From assembly GCA_017515945.1 (NCBI GenBank), contig JAFWDX010000494.1, forward strand, positions 1 to 6,029: a DNA stretch of 6,029 nucleotides. Reading direction: 5' to 3'. Every line of letters starts with the position of its first letter. The stretch's first letter is position 1. Below the pieces are notes generated by a model. That model saw only the letters and a program-made list of their open reading frames with translations, searched no databases and was not told the DNA's origin. Below, piece after piece: positions 1 to 5,240 of the stretch. The position numbers and the translations under genes are program-made. The DNA is from Blautia sp. Its GTDB lineage: Bacteria > Bacillota > Clostridia > Lachnospirales > Lachnospiraceae.

Positions 1-67
1 GTCCGAAATAACCGTCCTCCGTCGGGTATTCCTTGAGATAATTATCGTAGTCTCTGTATTTGTTCAT
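1..67 (-). CDS. N-terminal fragment of a probable tryptophan synthase beta chain-like protein (partial, runs off the window)
   Basis: Only the first 22 codons lie in the window, reading leftward from an ATG at 67-65. An AAGGAG Shine-Dalgarno about 9 bases upstream fixes this start. The visible peptide is rich in Tyr, Asp and Glu and ends in YPTEDGYFG. From memory, the longer-N-terminus tryptophan synthase beta chains of Clostridia begin with a short acidic stretch, then 'EYP..-G-Y/FFG-KYGG'. The frame breaks off just where KYGG would follow. If this is right, the enzyme is a cytoplasmic PLP protein condensing indole (or a related nucleophile) with serine. The gene lies 135 bases downstream of the hydrolase on the same strand with no clear terminator between them, so cotranscription is possible. 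The assignment rests on 22 residues and is tentative. Confidence 0.45.
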   Translation of the reverse strand, partial: MNKYRDYDNYLKEYPTEDGYFG

Positions 68-202
68 GATGCTGTTCTCCTTATCTCCTGTCAGTCTGCT
101 CTGCCGGGGTACCATGCCCGCTTCCTGCATGCCGGAATTTACCCTGCATTCCAGGAGGCTGCCTCTGGTTCAGCAAAGGTCCTGGTCCCGTGCGTGCTCT
201 TT

Positions 203-985
203 CTACCGTCCCAAAAACAGGTCCAGCGCCAGATCCACAACCTGATCCGCCGTTCCCGGCCGGTCCGAAAGGGAATGCCCTTCCCCCTCAAAAAAGGTAA
301 GCGGAATCCGGAACTGCCGCGCAAAGCGTTCCGCTGCCTTCGGGTCGATCACCTTGTCAGCGGTGCCATGCGCCATGGCAATCTGATGCGCGCCATATTT
401 TCCGGGGTTAAATACGGTGAAAAGATCCGTGGCTGCCAGATCCTCCAGCATGGCCCGGGTAACCTTTACCGGACTTCCCAGGTCCAGGCTGGGCTGTATA
501 TACCCCTTTTCATCCAGCTCCCGTATGTATGCCTTTTCCGTCTCGGTCGGATTTTCACGGTTGATCCGGAAGAGCTCCGGCATATTGACAGCCGCGCTGC
601 GGAAAAATGCTTTCCTGCCCGTATGCGGCCTGGTGCTCACGTATAAAGCGATGATGTACGCGCCAAAACTGGAACCGAAATAATAAATCTCCGCACCGGG
701 ATACTGGCTGCAGGCATACTGCTCCGCTGCCTCCAGACTATCCTTGCAGGCCTCGATCCGCAGTTCCTCTTCTCTGGAAGCGCCCGTGCCATGGGCCGGC
801 TGGTCAATGCCGATCACACCGAGGCCGCAGCCAGGCAGGCGCTGCAGCAGCCGCTGTACCGTGGGGCTCTCCTTGCTGCTGGTGAAGCCATGCACGGCGA
901 CGACGATTCCCTTTGCCCCTTCCGGCACCTCCTGCACACATGCCACCTGATGCCCGTTGTCCTTCTGCAGCAGAAAATTTCTCAT
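203..985 (-). CDS. Alpha/beta hydrolase family protein (serine hydrolase, 260 aa)
   Basis: A complete alpha/beta-hydrolase fold is readable. The oxyanion-hole motif HGFTSS is at residues 32-37, after a hydrophobic strand (GIVVAV). DQPAHG at 61-66 matches the usual D.pGhG loop. The nucleophile elbow GSSFG at 104-108 makes Ser106 the catalytic serine. HGTADKVID at 206-214 supplies the acid (Asp210 most likely), and GEGHSLSD at 234-241 supplies His237. Length and motif spacing are typical of small cytoplasmic hydrolases/esterases related to the dienelactone hydrolase and S9 peptidase groups. There is no signal peptide, and the substrate cannot be told from sequence. The start ATG at 985-983 is preceded by a moderate purine-rich site (AAAGGGA), and a near-consensus promoter lies about 90 bases upstream, so the gene probably has its own transcript. 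Catalytic residues all look intact. Confidence 0.9.
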   Translation of the reverse strand: MRNFLLQKDNGHQVACVQEVPEGAKGIVVAVHGFTSSKESPTVQRLLQRLPGCGLGVIGIDQPAHGTGASREEELRIEACKDSLEAAEQYACSQYPGAEIYYFGSSFGAYIIALYVSTRPHTGRKAFFRSAAVNMPELFRINRENPTETEKAYIRELDEKGYIQPSLDLGSPVKVTRAMLEDLAATDLFTVFNPGKYGAHQIAMAHGTADKVIDPKAAERFARQFRIPLTFFEGEGHSLSDRPGTADQVVDLALDLFLGR

Positions 986-1071
986 GGTTCCGTTCCCTTT
1001 CCGCCAGACAACCCACAGCCTCCGGCACGGCCTGTCCGGCGCCGATGCCGTGGGAACTTTGACCCTGTGCC

Positions 1072-1100
1072 ATTATACATTCGATCGTGTATTTTTGCAA
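1072..1100 (-). promoter_or_regulatory. Sigma-A type promoter for the alpha/beta hydrolase gene
   Basis: Reading leftward, a TTGCAA -35 box (1100-1095) and a perfect TATAAT -10 box (1077-1072) are separated by exactly 17 bases. Transcription would start near 1065, leaving a leader of about 80 bases before the hydrolase ATG at 985. Box quality, spacing and placement all agree. Confidence 0.75.
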
Positions 1101-1110
1101 CGCCGCAGGA

Positions 1111-1157
1111 GAGTCAAAAGGAAAGGAGTCAAAAGGGACGGTTCTCTTTGACTCCTT
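1111..1157. repeat. REP-like hairpin with a short tandem duplication; possible terminator of the PrsW gene
   Basis: Positions 1123-1133 pair perfectly with 1147-1157 (11 bp). After one bulged A (1134), a further 4 bp with one G.U pair (1135-1138 with 1143-1146) lead to a CGGT-type loop. The apex contains GGGACGGTTCTCTTT. I recall this motif from intergenic palindromes dispersed in many Firmicutes and other bacteria and sometimes linked to REP-associated Y1 transposases. The left arm is preceded by a second copy of GAGTCAAAAGG (1111-1121 and 1126-1136, period 15). The hairpin lies just past the PrsW stop codon. On the minus strand it is followed by TTTCCTTTTG, a broken U-tract, so weak termination for PrsW is possible. 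The structure is seen directly; the repeat-family label is inference. Confidence 0.55.
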
Positions 1158-1170
1158 GGCTGAACTGGTT

Positions 1171-1944
1171 TCAATTTCCGCCGCTCGTTTCAGGTACGTC
1201 TGTACCCGTAGTCATACGGCAGTATTCCTCGCATTTTTTCTTACATCTTCCAAGCGTTATGAACTGCATTATGACAGAAGCTGCCACAATAATCAGGGCA
1301 ACAAGAATCCCTGCAAGCTGCATATCCTCACTTTCTGCCTGCAACGCAAGGTTTGATGCTGTCGCTGCGTCGTAAAGTGTGTGCCAGAAAACAGGAAGCA
1401 GCAGTGCGAGCAATACGTGCTTTCCGGAGTTCCCCGTGTTATTTTTCCTGACATATTTTGCCAGTCCAAGATGCTGTCCCATGATCACTCCAAAAGCCAT
1501 ATGGAGGGCAAAGGTGGGAATTCTGCTAAGTGCCACGACGACACTCCCGCTCCCGTATAGCGCATCTTCAAGGCCGGTAAACCCGAATCCGATTCCCGCG
1601 CCAAGAATCACGTACTCATATACGTTCTTTGGCTTTATTATCCTGATGGCAAGCAGAACCAGCAGCAGCTTGATTAGTTCTTCCGGAAAGCCAGCCATGA
1701 CAAAGCTGCTGATCAAAGAGCGCAGAATAACCGGCAGCTCATGGACAGCACCGTTTGTTATCCTGCTGACGGCGACAACAAGCAGAATCACTGCCACAGT
1801 CGCCAGAACAGGTGCCGCAATACCGAATACAACCGGAAGAACCTCCTTTTTTTTCTCCATCGGAAGAGGCTGTTCTCTTTTACACATATTCATATAAATG
1901 ACTGCACATAGAATGCTTGCGATTAATCCGATAATCAGGCCCAT
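1171..1944 (-). CDS. PrsW family intramembrane metalloprotease (257 aa)
   Basis: A polytopic membrane protein with about seven hydrophobic segments (roughly 1-20, 37-60, 74-84, 90-103, 111-123, 177-187 and 211-231) carries the motif series of the PrsW/PF13367 family. These are EELIK (Glu88-Glu89-x-x-Lys92), GFTGLED (Glu126-Asp127), a membrane His in ALHMAFG (His148) and HTLYD (His188, Asp192). In this family the Glu and His residues are thought to bind the catalytic zinc. Bacillus subtilis PrsW performs site-1 cleavage of the anti-sigma factor RsiW, but no anti-sigma gene lies nearby, so the target here is unknown. The start at 1944 is supported by AGGAG five bases upstream. The C-terminal tail has three cysteines at four-residue spacing (Cys234, Cys238, Cys242), which is unusual. 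The gene is monocistronic or the last of its unit, ending at the REP-like hairpin. Confidence 0.82.
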   Translation of the reverse strand: MGLIIGLIASILCAVIYMNMCKREQPLPMEKKKEVLPVVFGIAAPVLATVAVILLVVAVSRITNGAVHELPVILRSLISSFVMAGFPEELIKLLLVLLAIRIIKPKNVYEYVILGAGIGFGFTGLEDALYGSGSVVVALSRIPTFALHMAFGVIMGQHLGLAKYVRKNNTGNSGKHVLLALLLPVFWHTLYDAATASNLALQAESEDMQLAGILVALIIVAASVIMQFITLGRCKKKCEEYCRMTTGTDVPETSGGN

Positions 1945-2137
1945 ACTGTCTCCTCATTTCTGCAAAAAATTCTTATTCCTGTATTTCCTGCAGGCCTAAT
2001 ATGGCATATAGCCTGTCACAAATCCGTCACAGAGAATGGTCCATGAAGGCTCCCATCGCCGCCAGTGTGATCAGCAGCAGCAGAATAAAAAACAGTCAGG
2101 GCTCTTTGACAAAATACAACAACTCCTCACTGATTCA

Positions 2138-2146
2138 TGGTAAAAT
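2138..2146 (+). promoter_or_regulatory. Extended -10 promoter for the DUF89 gene
   Basis: TGGTAAAAT carries the TGn extension directly before a TAAAAT -10 box, about 38 bases upstream of the DUF89 start codon. No good -35 box is found at 16-18 bases. The upstream TTGACA at 2106-2111 is too far (29 bases) to pair with it. Extended -10 promoters can work without a -35. The rest of the divergent gap 1945-2184 shows no recognisable gene. Confidence 0.45.
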
Positions 2147-2184
2147 GCTTCCTGTCCCGCCGTTTCAGATGGAGGAAATAACCT

Positions 2185-2544
2185 ATGCAGATAACAGAAA
2201 CTTGCGCAGAATGCCTGTACAATAAACAGAAGGAAGAAACAGACAACCAGGCATACCTGGACGAGGTCAGGAATATTCTGGACAATCGCGCACAGACGGA
2301 CACCAGCCCGTACATAGTACTGCTCATAAATCGGGTACGTGAGCGTTACTTTGGTGCCGGCCCGGATTACCGGGAGCTGAAAAACCAGTATAATGACATG
2401 GTTCTCGGAATGGAGGATGCCCTGCGAAGTGAAATAAAAACAGCGGAGGATCCGCTGGCCGCTGCGCTCATGATGGCAAGAATCGGTAATTATATTGGCT
2501 GTTTAATGTTTTGTAGTTGGCATACGAACAGATGTTCTGTATAA
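2185..2544 (+). pseudogene. DUF89 / ARMT1-like domain protein, truncated by the mobile element
   Basis: The reading frame starts at ATG 2185 after GGAGG with 9-base spacing. It shows the N-terminal signature of bacterial DUF89 (damage-control phosphatase/ARMT1-like) proteins: a CxxC pair (Cys7, Cys10, TCAECLYNKQ), a helical region with DTSPYIVLLINRV, the YRELKNQYNDMVL segment, and EDPLAAALMMARIGNYI. In family members this last block is followed by DFGA-, the start of the metal-binding phosphatase core. Here native coding ends at Ile104 (base 2496). The last 15 residues are read from the left end of the element, with the stop inside the element's TATAAT box. The remaining 170 or so residues, including the catalytic Asp/Asn residues, are absent, and no continuation is visible right of the element. 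The fragment is almost certainly non-functional as a phosphatase. Confidence 0.8.
2497..2520 (+). repeat. Left terminal inverted repeat
   Basis: Starts GGCTGTTTA and ends in the block TAGTTG. It matches the reverse complement of 5105-5128 at 16 of 24 positions: 9 consecutive outer bases, then an inner 6-base block and one base between them. Its last bases form the start of the -35 box of the transposase promoter. Confidence 0.75.
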
Positions 2545-2545
2545 T
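2517..2545 (+). promoter_or_regulatory. Transposase promoter inside the element's left end
   Basis: TTGGCA (2517-2522) and a perfect TATAAT (2540-2545) are spaced by 17 bases, one mismatch from the sigma-A consensus. The -35 box overlaps the inner edge of the left inverted repeat, so transposase bound at the end could repress its own promoter (inference). The -10 box also contains the stop codon that closes the truncated DUF89 frame. Confidence 0.75.
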
Positions 2546-2561
2546 GATGTCATAATCCCAT

Positions 2562-2566
2562 GGAGG
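2562..2566 (+). promoter_or_regulatory. Shine-Dalgarno site that sets the transposase start at 2575
   Basis: GGAGG lies 8 bases before the ATG at 2575. The longer in-frame ATG at 2560 overlaps this site itself and has no ribosome site of its own, so the 2575 start is preferred. Confidence 0.65.
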
Positions 2567-2574
2567 AAATTGAA

Positions 2575-3621
2575 ATGGCCGACACATTGAATTTAAAAGA
2601 AGTCATTATCGCTTATAGAAAGCTGTCGTTCAGCGATCAGGCGGCTTTTTACGCCATGGTTCCAAATGATTTCTGCCTGACGGACGGTAATCTTCAGTCC
2701 TTCCTGATTGAGACGAGGATCTCTGCGGATCATGGCTGCATTTACTGCGGCAGCAGCCATGTGGTTAAAAACGGCATCCGAAAAGACGGCACACAGCGCT
2801 TCCTCTGCCGGGATTGTAAAAAGTCCTTCCTTCCCACTTCCGAGTCAGTGACTTCCAGAACCCGGAAGACCCTTTCGGTCTGGGCCTCGTACCTGAAGTG
2901 CATGCTGGACAAAAAGACTCTCCGGGAGGCTTCTGAAGAATGTGGGATCTCCATGTCCACAGCCTTTTCCTGGCGGCATAAAATCCTGGATGCTCTTCAT
3001 GAAATAAACGGGAAAGTTCTCCTTGACGGCACGGTGGAAGCGGATGAGACTTTTTTCGATGTTTCCTACAAAGGGAACCATAAGAACTTCGAGCTTCCCA
3101 GAGAACCGCATAAAAGAGGCCATTCCGTCCGGACGAAAGGACTGTCCTCCGAAAAGGTGTGTGTCCCCTGTGCGGTAAATGATGCCGGATTCTCCTATGC
3201 CAGGCCCGGAAAGACCGGAAAGGTGAGTTCTGACTGTATAAAGAAGATTTTTGACGGGGTGATCGCGCCCGGCGCTGTTCTCTGCACGGACAATGAGAAA
3301 GCGTATGCCGGCTTTGCCAGCAGCCAGGGCATCCGGCTGGTGCAGACGGATACGGACTGCCGTGTAACGCATAGACAGGGCAAAGCGTACGGTATTCAGC
3401 GGATCAACGCCTGGCACAGCAGACTGAAAGGGTTTCTGCATAGATTCCGCGGCGTTTCCACGAAATATCTGGAGAACTATCTGGTCTGGAATGATGTTCT
3501 GGAAAACAGCCAGAGGAGCCGGGAGGAAGTGATGGAACTGCTTCTTTCGCAGATCCTGACCGTCAGGATCTCCCTGCGAAACCGGGATATTCCCTGCAGA
3601 CCGCCGCTCCCTGCCCTCTGA
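2575..3621 (+). CDS. IS1595 family (ISXO2-like domain) DDE transposase, 348 aa
   Basis: Residue numbers are from ATG 2560; subtract 5 for the preferred start at 2575. An N-terminal zinc ribbon, Cys60-x2-Cys63 and Cys83-x2-Cys86, is set in the typical context of GxRKDGTQRFLCRDCKKSF. A helix-turn-helix-like stretch follows (LREASEECGISMSTAFSWRHKIL, about 120-143). The ISXO2-type catalytic core has Asp162 in VEADETFF, Asp244 in LCTDNEKAY, and YGIQRINAWHSRLKGFLHRFRGVSTKYLENYL at 277-308. The third catalytic position appears to be Asn283 with Lys290 six residues on (DDN-K), or possibly His286. IS1595 members are known to vary here, so this is not a sign of decay. The length is normal for the family and no frameshift is seen. 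It would act as the cut-and-paste or copy-type transposase on the element's GGC termini, driven by the promoter at 2517-2545. Confidence 0.9.
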   Translation: MADTLNLKEVIIAYRKLSFSDQAAFYAMVPNDFCLTDGNLQSFLIETRISADHGCIYCGSSHVVKNGIRKDGTQRFLCRDCKKSFLPTSESVTSRTRKTLSVWASYLKCMLDKKTLREASEECGISMSTAFSWRHKILDALHEINGKVLLDGTVEADETFFDVSYKGNHKNFELPREPHKRGHSVRTKGLSSEKVCVPCAVNDAGFSYARPGKTGKVSSDCIKKIFDGVIAPGAVLCTDNEKAYAGFASSQGIRLVQTDTDCRVTHRQGKAYGIQRINAWHSRLKGFLHRFRGVSTKYLENYLVWNDVLENSQRSREEVMELLLSQILTVRISLRNRDIPCRPPLPAL

Positions 3622-3675
3622 AAGGCAGGCTGTAAGAGACCGTGGCCCGGAAATACACCTTTGAGGCAGGCTTTC

Positions 3676-3681
3676 AGGAGG
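3676..3681 (+). promoter_or_regulatory. Perfect Shine-Dalgarno that sets the tnpB start at 3687
   Basis: AGGAGG lies 5 bases before the ATG at 3687. A GTG 45 bases upstream (3642) opens the same frame but has only a weak purine stretch before it. The 3687 start also places LLTEEHRIKK at the very N-terminus, as in relatives I recall. Confidence 0.65.
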
Positions 3682-3686
3682 TTTCC

Positions 3687-5027
3687 ATGCTGCTGACAGA
3701 AGAACACAGGATCAAAAAGGATGGACATAAAGCCCTGTTCCGGGAGCTGGATGATTTCTGCTTCCGGGCAAAGAACCTTCATAACGCAGTGAATTACCTG
3801 ATCAAACAGTGTGACCGCATTCACCGGAAGCTTCTCCTGAAAGAAGCCCTGGAGGACTGGGAAAAAGAGATGACGGATCAGGTCAATGAAGGGATCCGCC
3901 GCTATAACGCGGGCCGGGCAGAAAACAGACAGCGGCCATATGTGGACGGAGACAATGGCTTTATTGCAGATGCCTACTTTCTTTCCTGGTACCTGAAATC
4001 GTCAGCGGAATATAAGGCGATGCCTTATGCGACCTGCAGCCAGATCTGTATTCAGGAGCTGTGCCGTTCCTGGAAGTCCTATTATAAGGCGATGCCCGAG
4101 TACTTGAAAAACCCGTCCCGCTTCACCGGGCGTCCGCAAAAGCCCGGGTATCTGGATCCAGGAGAAGGGCGGGAATGGCTTGTCATCACCAGCCAGAATT
4201 TTACCCGGGAAGAGGATGGCCTCCTCCGGATGCCGGGATTTCTGAAGGCTATCCGCATAAAGGCCAGACATACGCAGATCCGGCAGATCCGGATCAAAAC
4301 GGAAAGAACCTGCATCCGTATCCTGCTGGTGTATGAGGAGAAGGAGGAATGCCAGGCAAAACCGGCAGAGGATGCAGCGGTAATGGGGATCGACCTGGGT
4401 GTGAACAACCTGATCACGGCGGTATGGACATCAGAGGAATCTCCCATCATCATTAACGGGAGGCCGCTGAAATCAATCAACCAGTATTACAACAGGAGAA
4501 AAGCCTTCCTCCAGGCCGCAGCTCAGAAGGGAAACGGGCGGAACAGGACCAGGCGTATGGAACGTCTGACACGGAAACGGAACAGCAGGATTAAAGACGC
4601 TCTTCATAAAGCAAGCAGAAGGATCGTGGACCTGGCAGAAGAGACTGGTGCCGGCGTCATTATCATCGGGAATAACAAAGGGTGGAAGCAGAACGTAAAC
4701 CTGGGAAACAGAACAAACCAGAACTTCGCGGCGATTCCCCACCTGACCCTGATCGGAATGATCCGGTACAAGGCAGCACGCAAAGGAATAGAAGTCCGTA
4801 TTACAGAAGAGGCATATACCAGCGGCACATCCTATCTGGATGGAGAAATGCCGGCAGCGCCTTTTTACAACAGATCCAGACGTGTCCACCGCGGCCTGTT
4901 CCGGAGTGATACCGGAATCAGCATCAATGCGGATGTAAACGCGGCGTACCAGATCCTGAAGGCAGGCGGGATCATGGACCTGAAGATAAAGAGGGCGGAG
5001 CCGGTAAGAAAAATAAAAGCAGCCTGA
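3687..5027 (+). CDS. tnpB: TnpB-family RNA-guided nuclease-like protein (IS605 OrfB-related), zinc ribbon missing, rearranged RuvC site
   Basis: The product is 446 aa from ATG 3687; residue numbers follow this start. The N-terminal half has the LCF-like 'DFCFRAKNLHNAVNYLIKQ' block (23-41) of TnpB/OrfB proteins and the ExCRSWKSYY helix (about 124-133), followed by GRPQKPGY (148-155). The RuvC-like half has RuvC-I GIDLGVNNLITAV with Asp236 and RuvC-III NADVNAAYQI with Asp416. At RuvC-II the usual Glu of 'IVIE-' is a Gly (GVIIIGNNKGWKQ, Gly328). A Glu-Glu pair (374-375) in RITEEAYTSGTSYLD could replace it. No cysteine occurs after residue 222, so the CxxC...CxxC ribbon normally between RuvC-II and -III is absent; YNRSRRVHRGLF stands there instead. 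TnpBs are RNA-guided DNA nucleases that use an RNA from their own 3' end. The gene follows the transposase by 65 bases and probably shares its transcript. Nuclease competence is inferred, not shown. Confidence 0.85.
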   Translation: MLLTEEHRIKKDGHKALFRELDDFCFRAKNLHNAVNYLIKQCDRIHRKLLLKEALEDWEKEMTDQVNEGIRRYNAGRAENRQRPYVDGDNGFIADAYFLSWYLKSSAEYKAMPYATCSQICIQELCRSWKSYYKAMPEYLKNPSRFTGRPQKPGYLDPGEGREWLVITSQNFTREEDGLLRMPGFLKAIRIKARHTQIRQIRIKTERTCIRILLVYEEKEECQAKPAEDAAVMGIDLGVNNLITAVWTSEESPIIINGRPLKSINQYYNRRKAFLQAAAQKGNGRNRTRRMERLTRKRNSRIKDALHKASRRIVDLAEETGAGVIIIGNNKGWKQNVNLGNRTNQNFAAIPHLTLIGMIRYKAARKGIEVRITEEAYTSGTSYLDGEMPAAPFYNRSRRVHRGLFRSDTGISINADVNAAYQILKAGGIMDLKIKRAEPVRKIKAA

Positions 5028-5128
5028 GTCACATCAGGTAGAGGCATCAGGCTGGTGCCAGTAAAGGACCCTTGAGTTTGAAACTCATGGGCGATTTATA
5101 AATATCAACTATATGTTGGTAAACAGCC
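5021..5128 (+). ncRNA. Candidate omega (guide) RNA scaffold at the 3' end of tnpB
   Basis: Between the tnpB stop and the element's right end lie three consecutive plus-strand hairpins. They are GGCATC/GGTGCC with loop AGGCT (5043-5059); a 10-pair stem with one T.T mismatch, CCC.TGAGTT/AACTCA.GGG (5069-5091); and ATCAAC/GTTGGT with loop TATAT (5104-5120). The loop of the first hairpin and two adjacent bases (5047-5053, TCAGGCT) are perfectly complementary to AGCCTGA at 5021-5027, which spans the tnpB stop codon. This gives a possible pseudoknot. Position, structure and lack of an ORF fit omega RNAs, which overlap the 3' end of tnpB and end at the transposon boundary, with the guide taken from the flank. 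The true 5' end probably lies further inside tnpB and is unknown. Confidence 0.55.
5105..5128 (-). repeat. Right terminal inverted repeat
   Basis: On the minus strand it starts GGCTGTTTA and has TAGTTG at 17-23 bases in, mirroring the left end (16 of 24 matches). It overlaps the last hairpin of the candidate omega RNA, so its inner part may be constrained by RNA structure as well as transposase binding. Confidence 0.75.
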
Positions 5129-5143
5129 ATTGCAATTACTGTC

Positions 5144-5152
5144 ATTATAGCA
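5144..5152 (-). promoter_or_regulatory. Orphan extended -10 promoter pointing into the element's right end
   Basis: On the minus strand, TGCTATAAT combines a TGn extension with a perfect TATAAT. No good -35 box lies 16-18 bases upstream. Transcription would start about 5137 and enter the element antisense to the candidate guide RNA. No host gene follows it directly, so it is likely the promoter of a gene separated from it by the rearrangement, or chance. Confidence 0.4.
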
Positions 5153-5240
5153 TGTAGAAAATACAGATACTACCGTGTTTTTGTTGTTTTTGCAGAATAT
5201 TTGCGGCAGTTTCGGAGAAGATTCAGAACGGCAAAGCCGG

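Larger units (their letters stand above)
2497..5128 (+). mobile_element. IS1595-family-like transposon carrying a transposase, a TnpB-type nuclease gene and a structured 3' RNA region
   Basis: Two outer ends begin with the same nine bases, GGCTGTTTA, in inverted orientation (2497-2505 and 5128-5120). A second matching block (TAGTTG) follows at the same distance inside, giving 16 matches in 24. The left end falls exactly where the DUF89 reading frame loses family similarity. GGC-type termini fit the IS1595 family as I recall it. Inside are an ISXO2-type transposase, then a tnpB gene 65 bases later on the same strand, then about 100 bases of structured DNA to the right end. No 8-bp target duplication is seen: the left flank is ATTATATT and the right flank is ATTGCAAT. 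The host gene does not resume on the right, so the copy sits at a recombination or deletion junction. Both genes are open, so the element may be active. Confidence 0.8.

Noticed and set aside
194..683. Plus-strand open frames over the hydrolase gene
   Set aside because: They are antisense to a complete alpha/beta hydrolase with intact motifs, have no ribosome site, and encode proline/arginine-rich sequence without family features.
1379..1897. Plus-strand 172-codon open frame across the PrsW gene
   Set aside because: It is antisense to a well-supported membrane protease and its serine/threonine-rich composition is the usual shadow of a hydrophobic gene.
2027..2094. Minus-strand hydrophobic peptide (FFILLLLITLAAMGAF...) resembling a small membrane toxin or tiny membrane protein
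   Set aside because: An in-frame TGA lies directly upstream, there is no standard start codon before the hydrophobic stretch, and no ribosome site is seen. It could be a remnant but cannot be supported.
2001..2225. Small plus-strand frame spanning the gap before the DUF89 gene
   Set aside because: It overlaps the promoter, ribosome site and first codons of the DUF89 gene in another frame and has no Shine-Dalgarno of its own.
3610..3629. CCTGCC/GGCAGG hairpin at the end of the transposase gene as a terminator
   Set aside because: The stem is six pairs with no T-run after it, and it overlaps the stop codon. Termination before tnpB is not supported.
5021..5128. CRISPR-like array near the TnpB gene
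   Set aside because: There are no direct repeats of constant length and spacing; the region is made of hairpins, as in an omega RNA.
2489..5136. 8-bp target-site duplication of the element
   Set aside because: ATTATATT and ATTGCAAT share only 5 of 8 positions, which is expected by chance in AT-rich DNA.
5129..5240. Continuation of the DUF89 gene right of the element
   Set aside because: Plus-strand translation here gives no DFGA- metal-site block or other DUF89 features, although the frame happens to be open.
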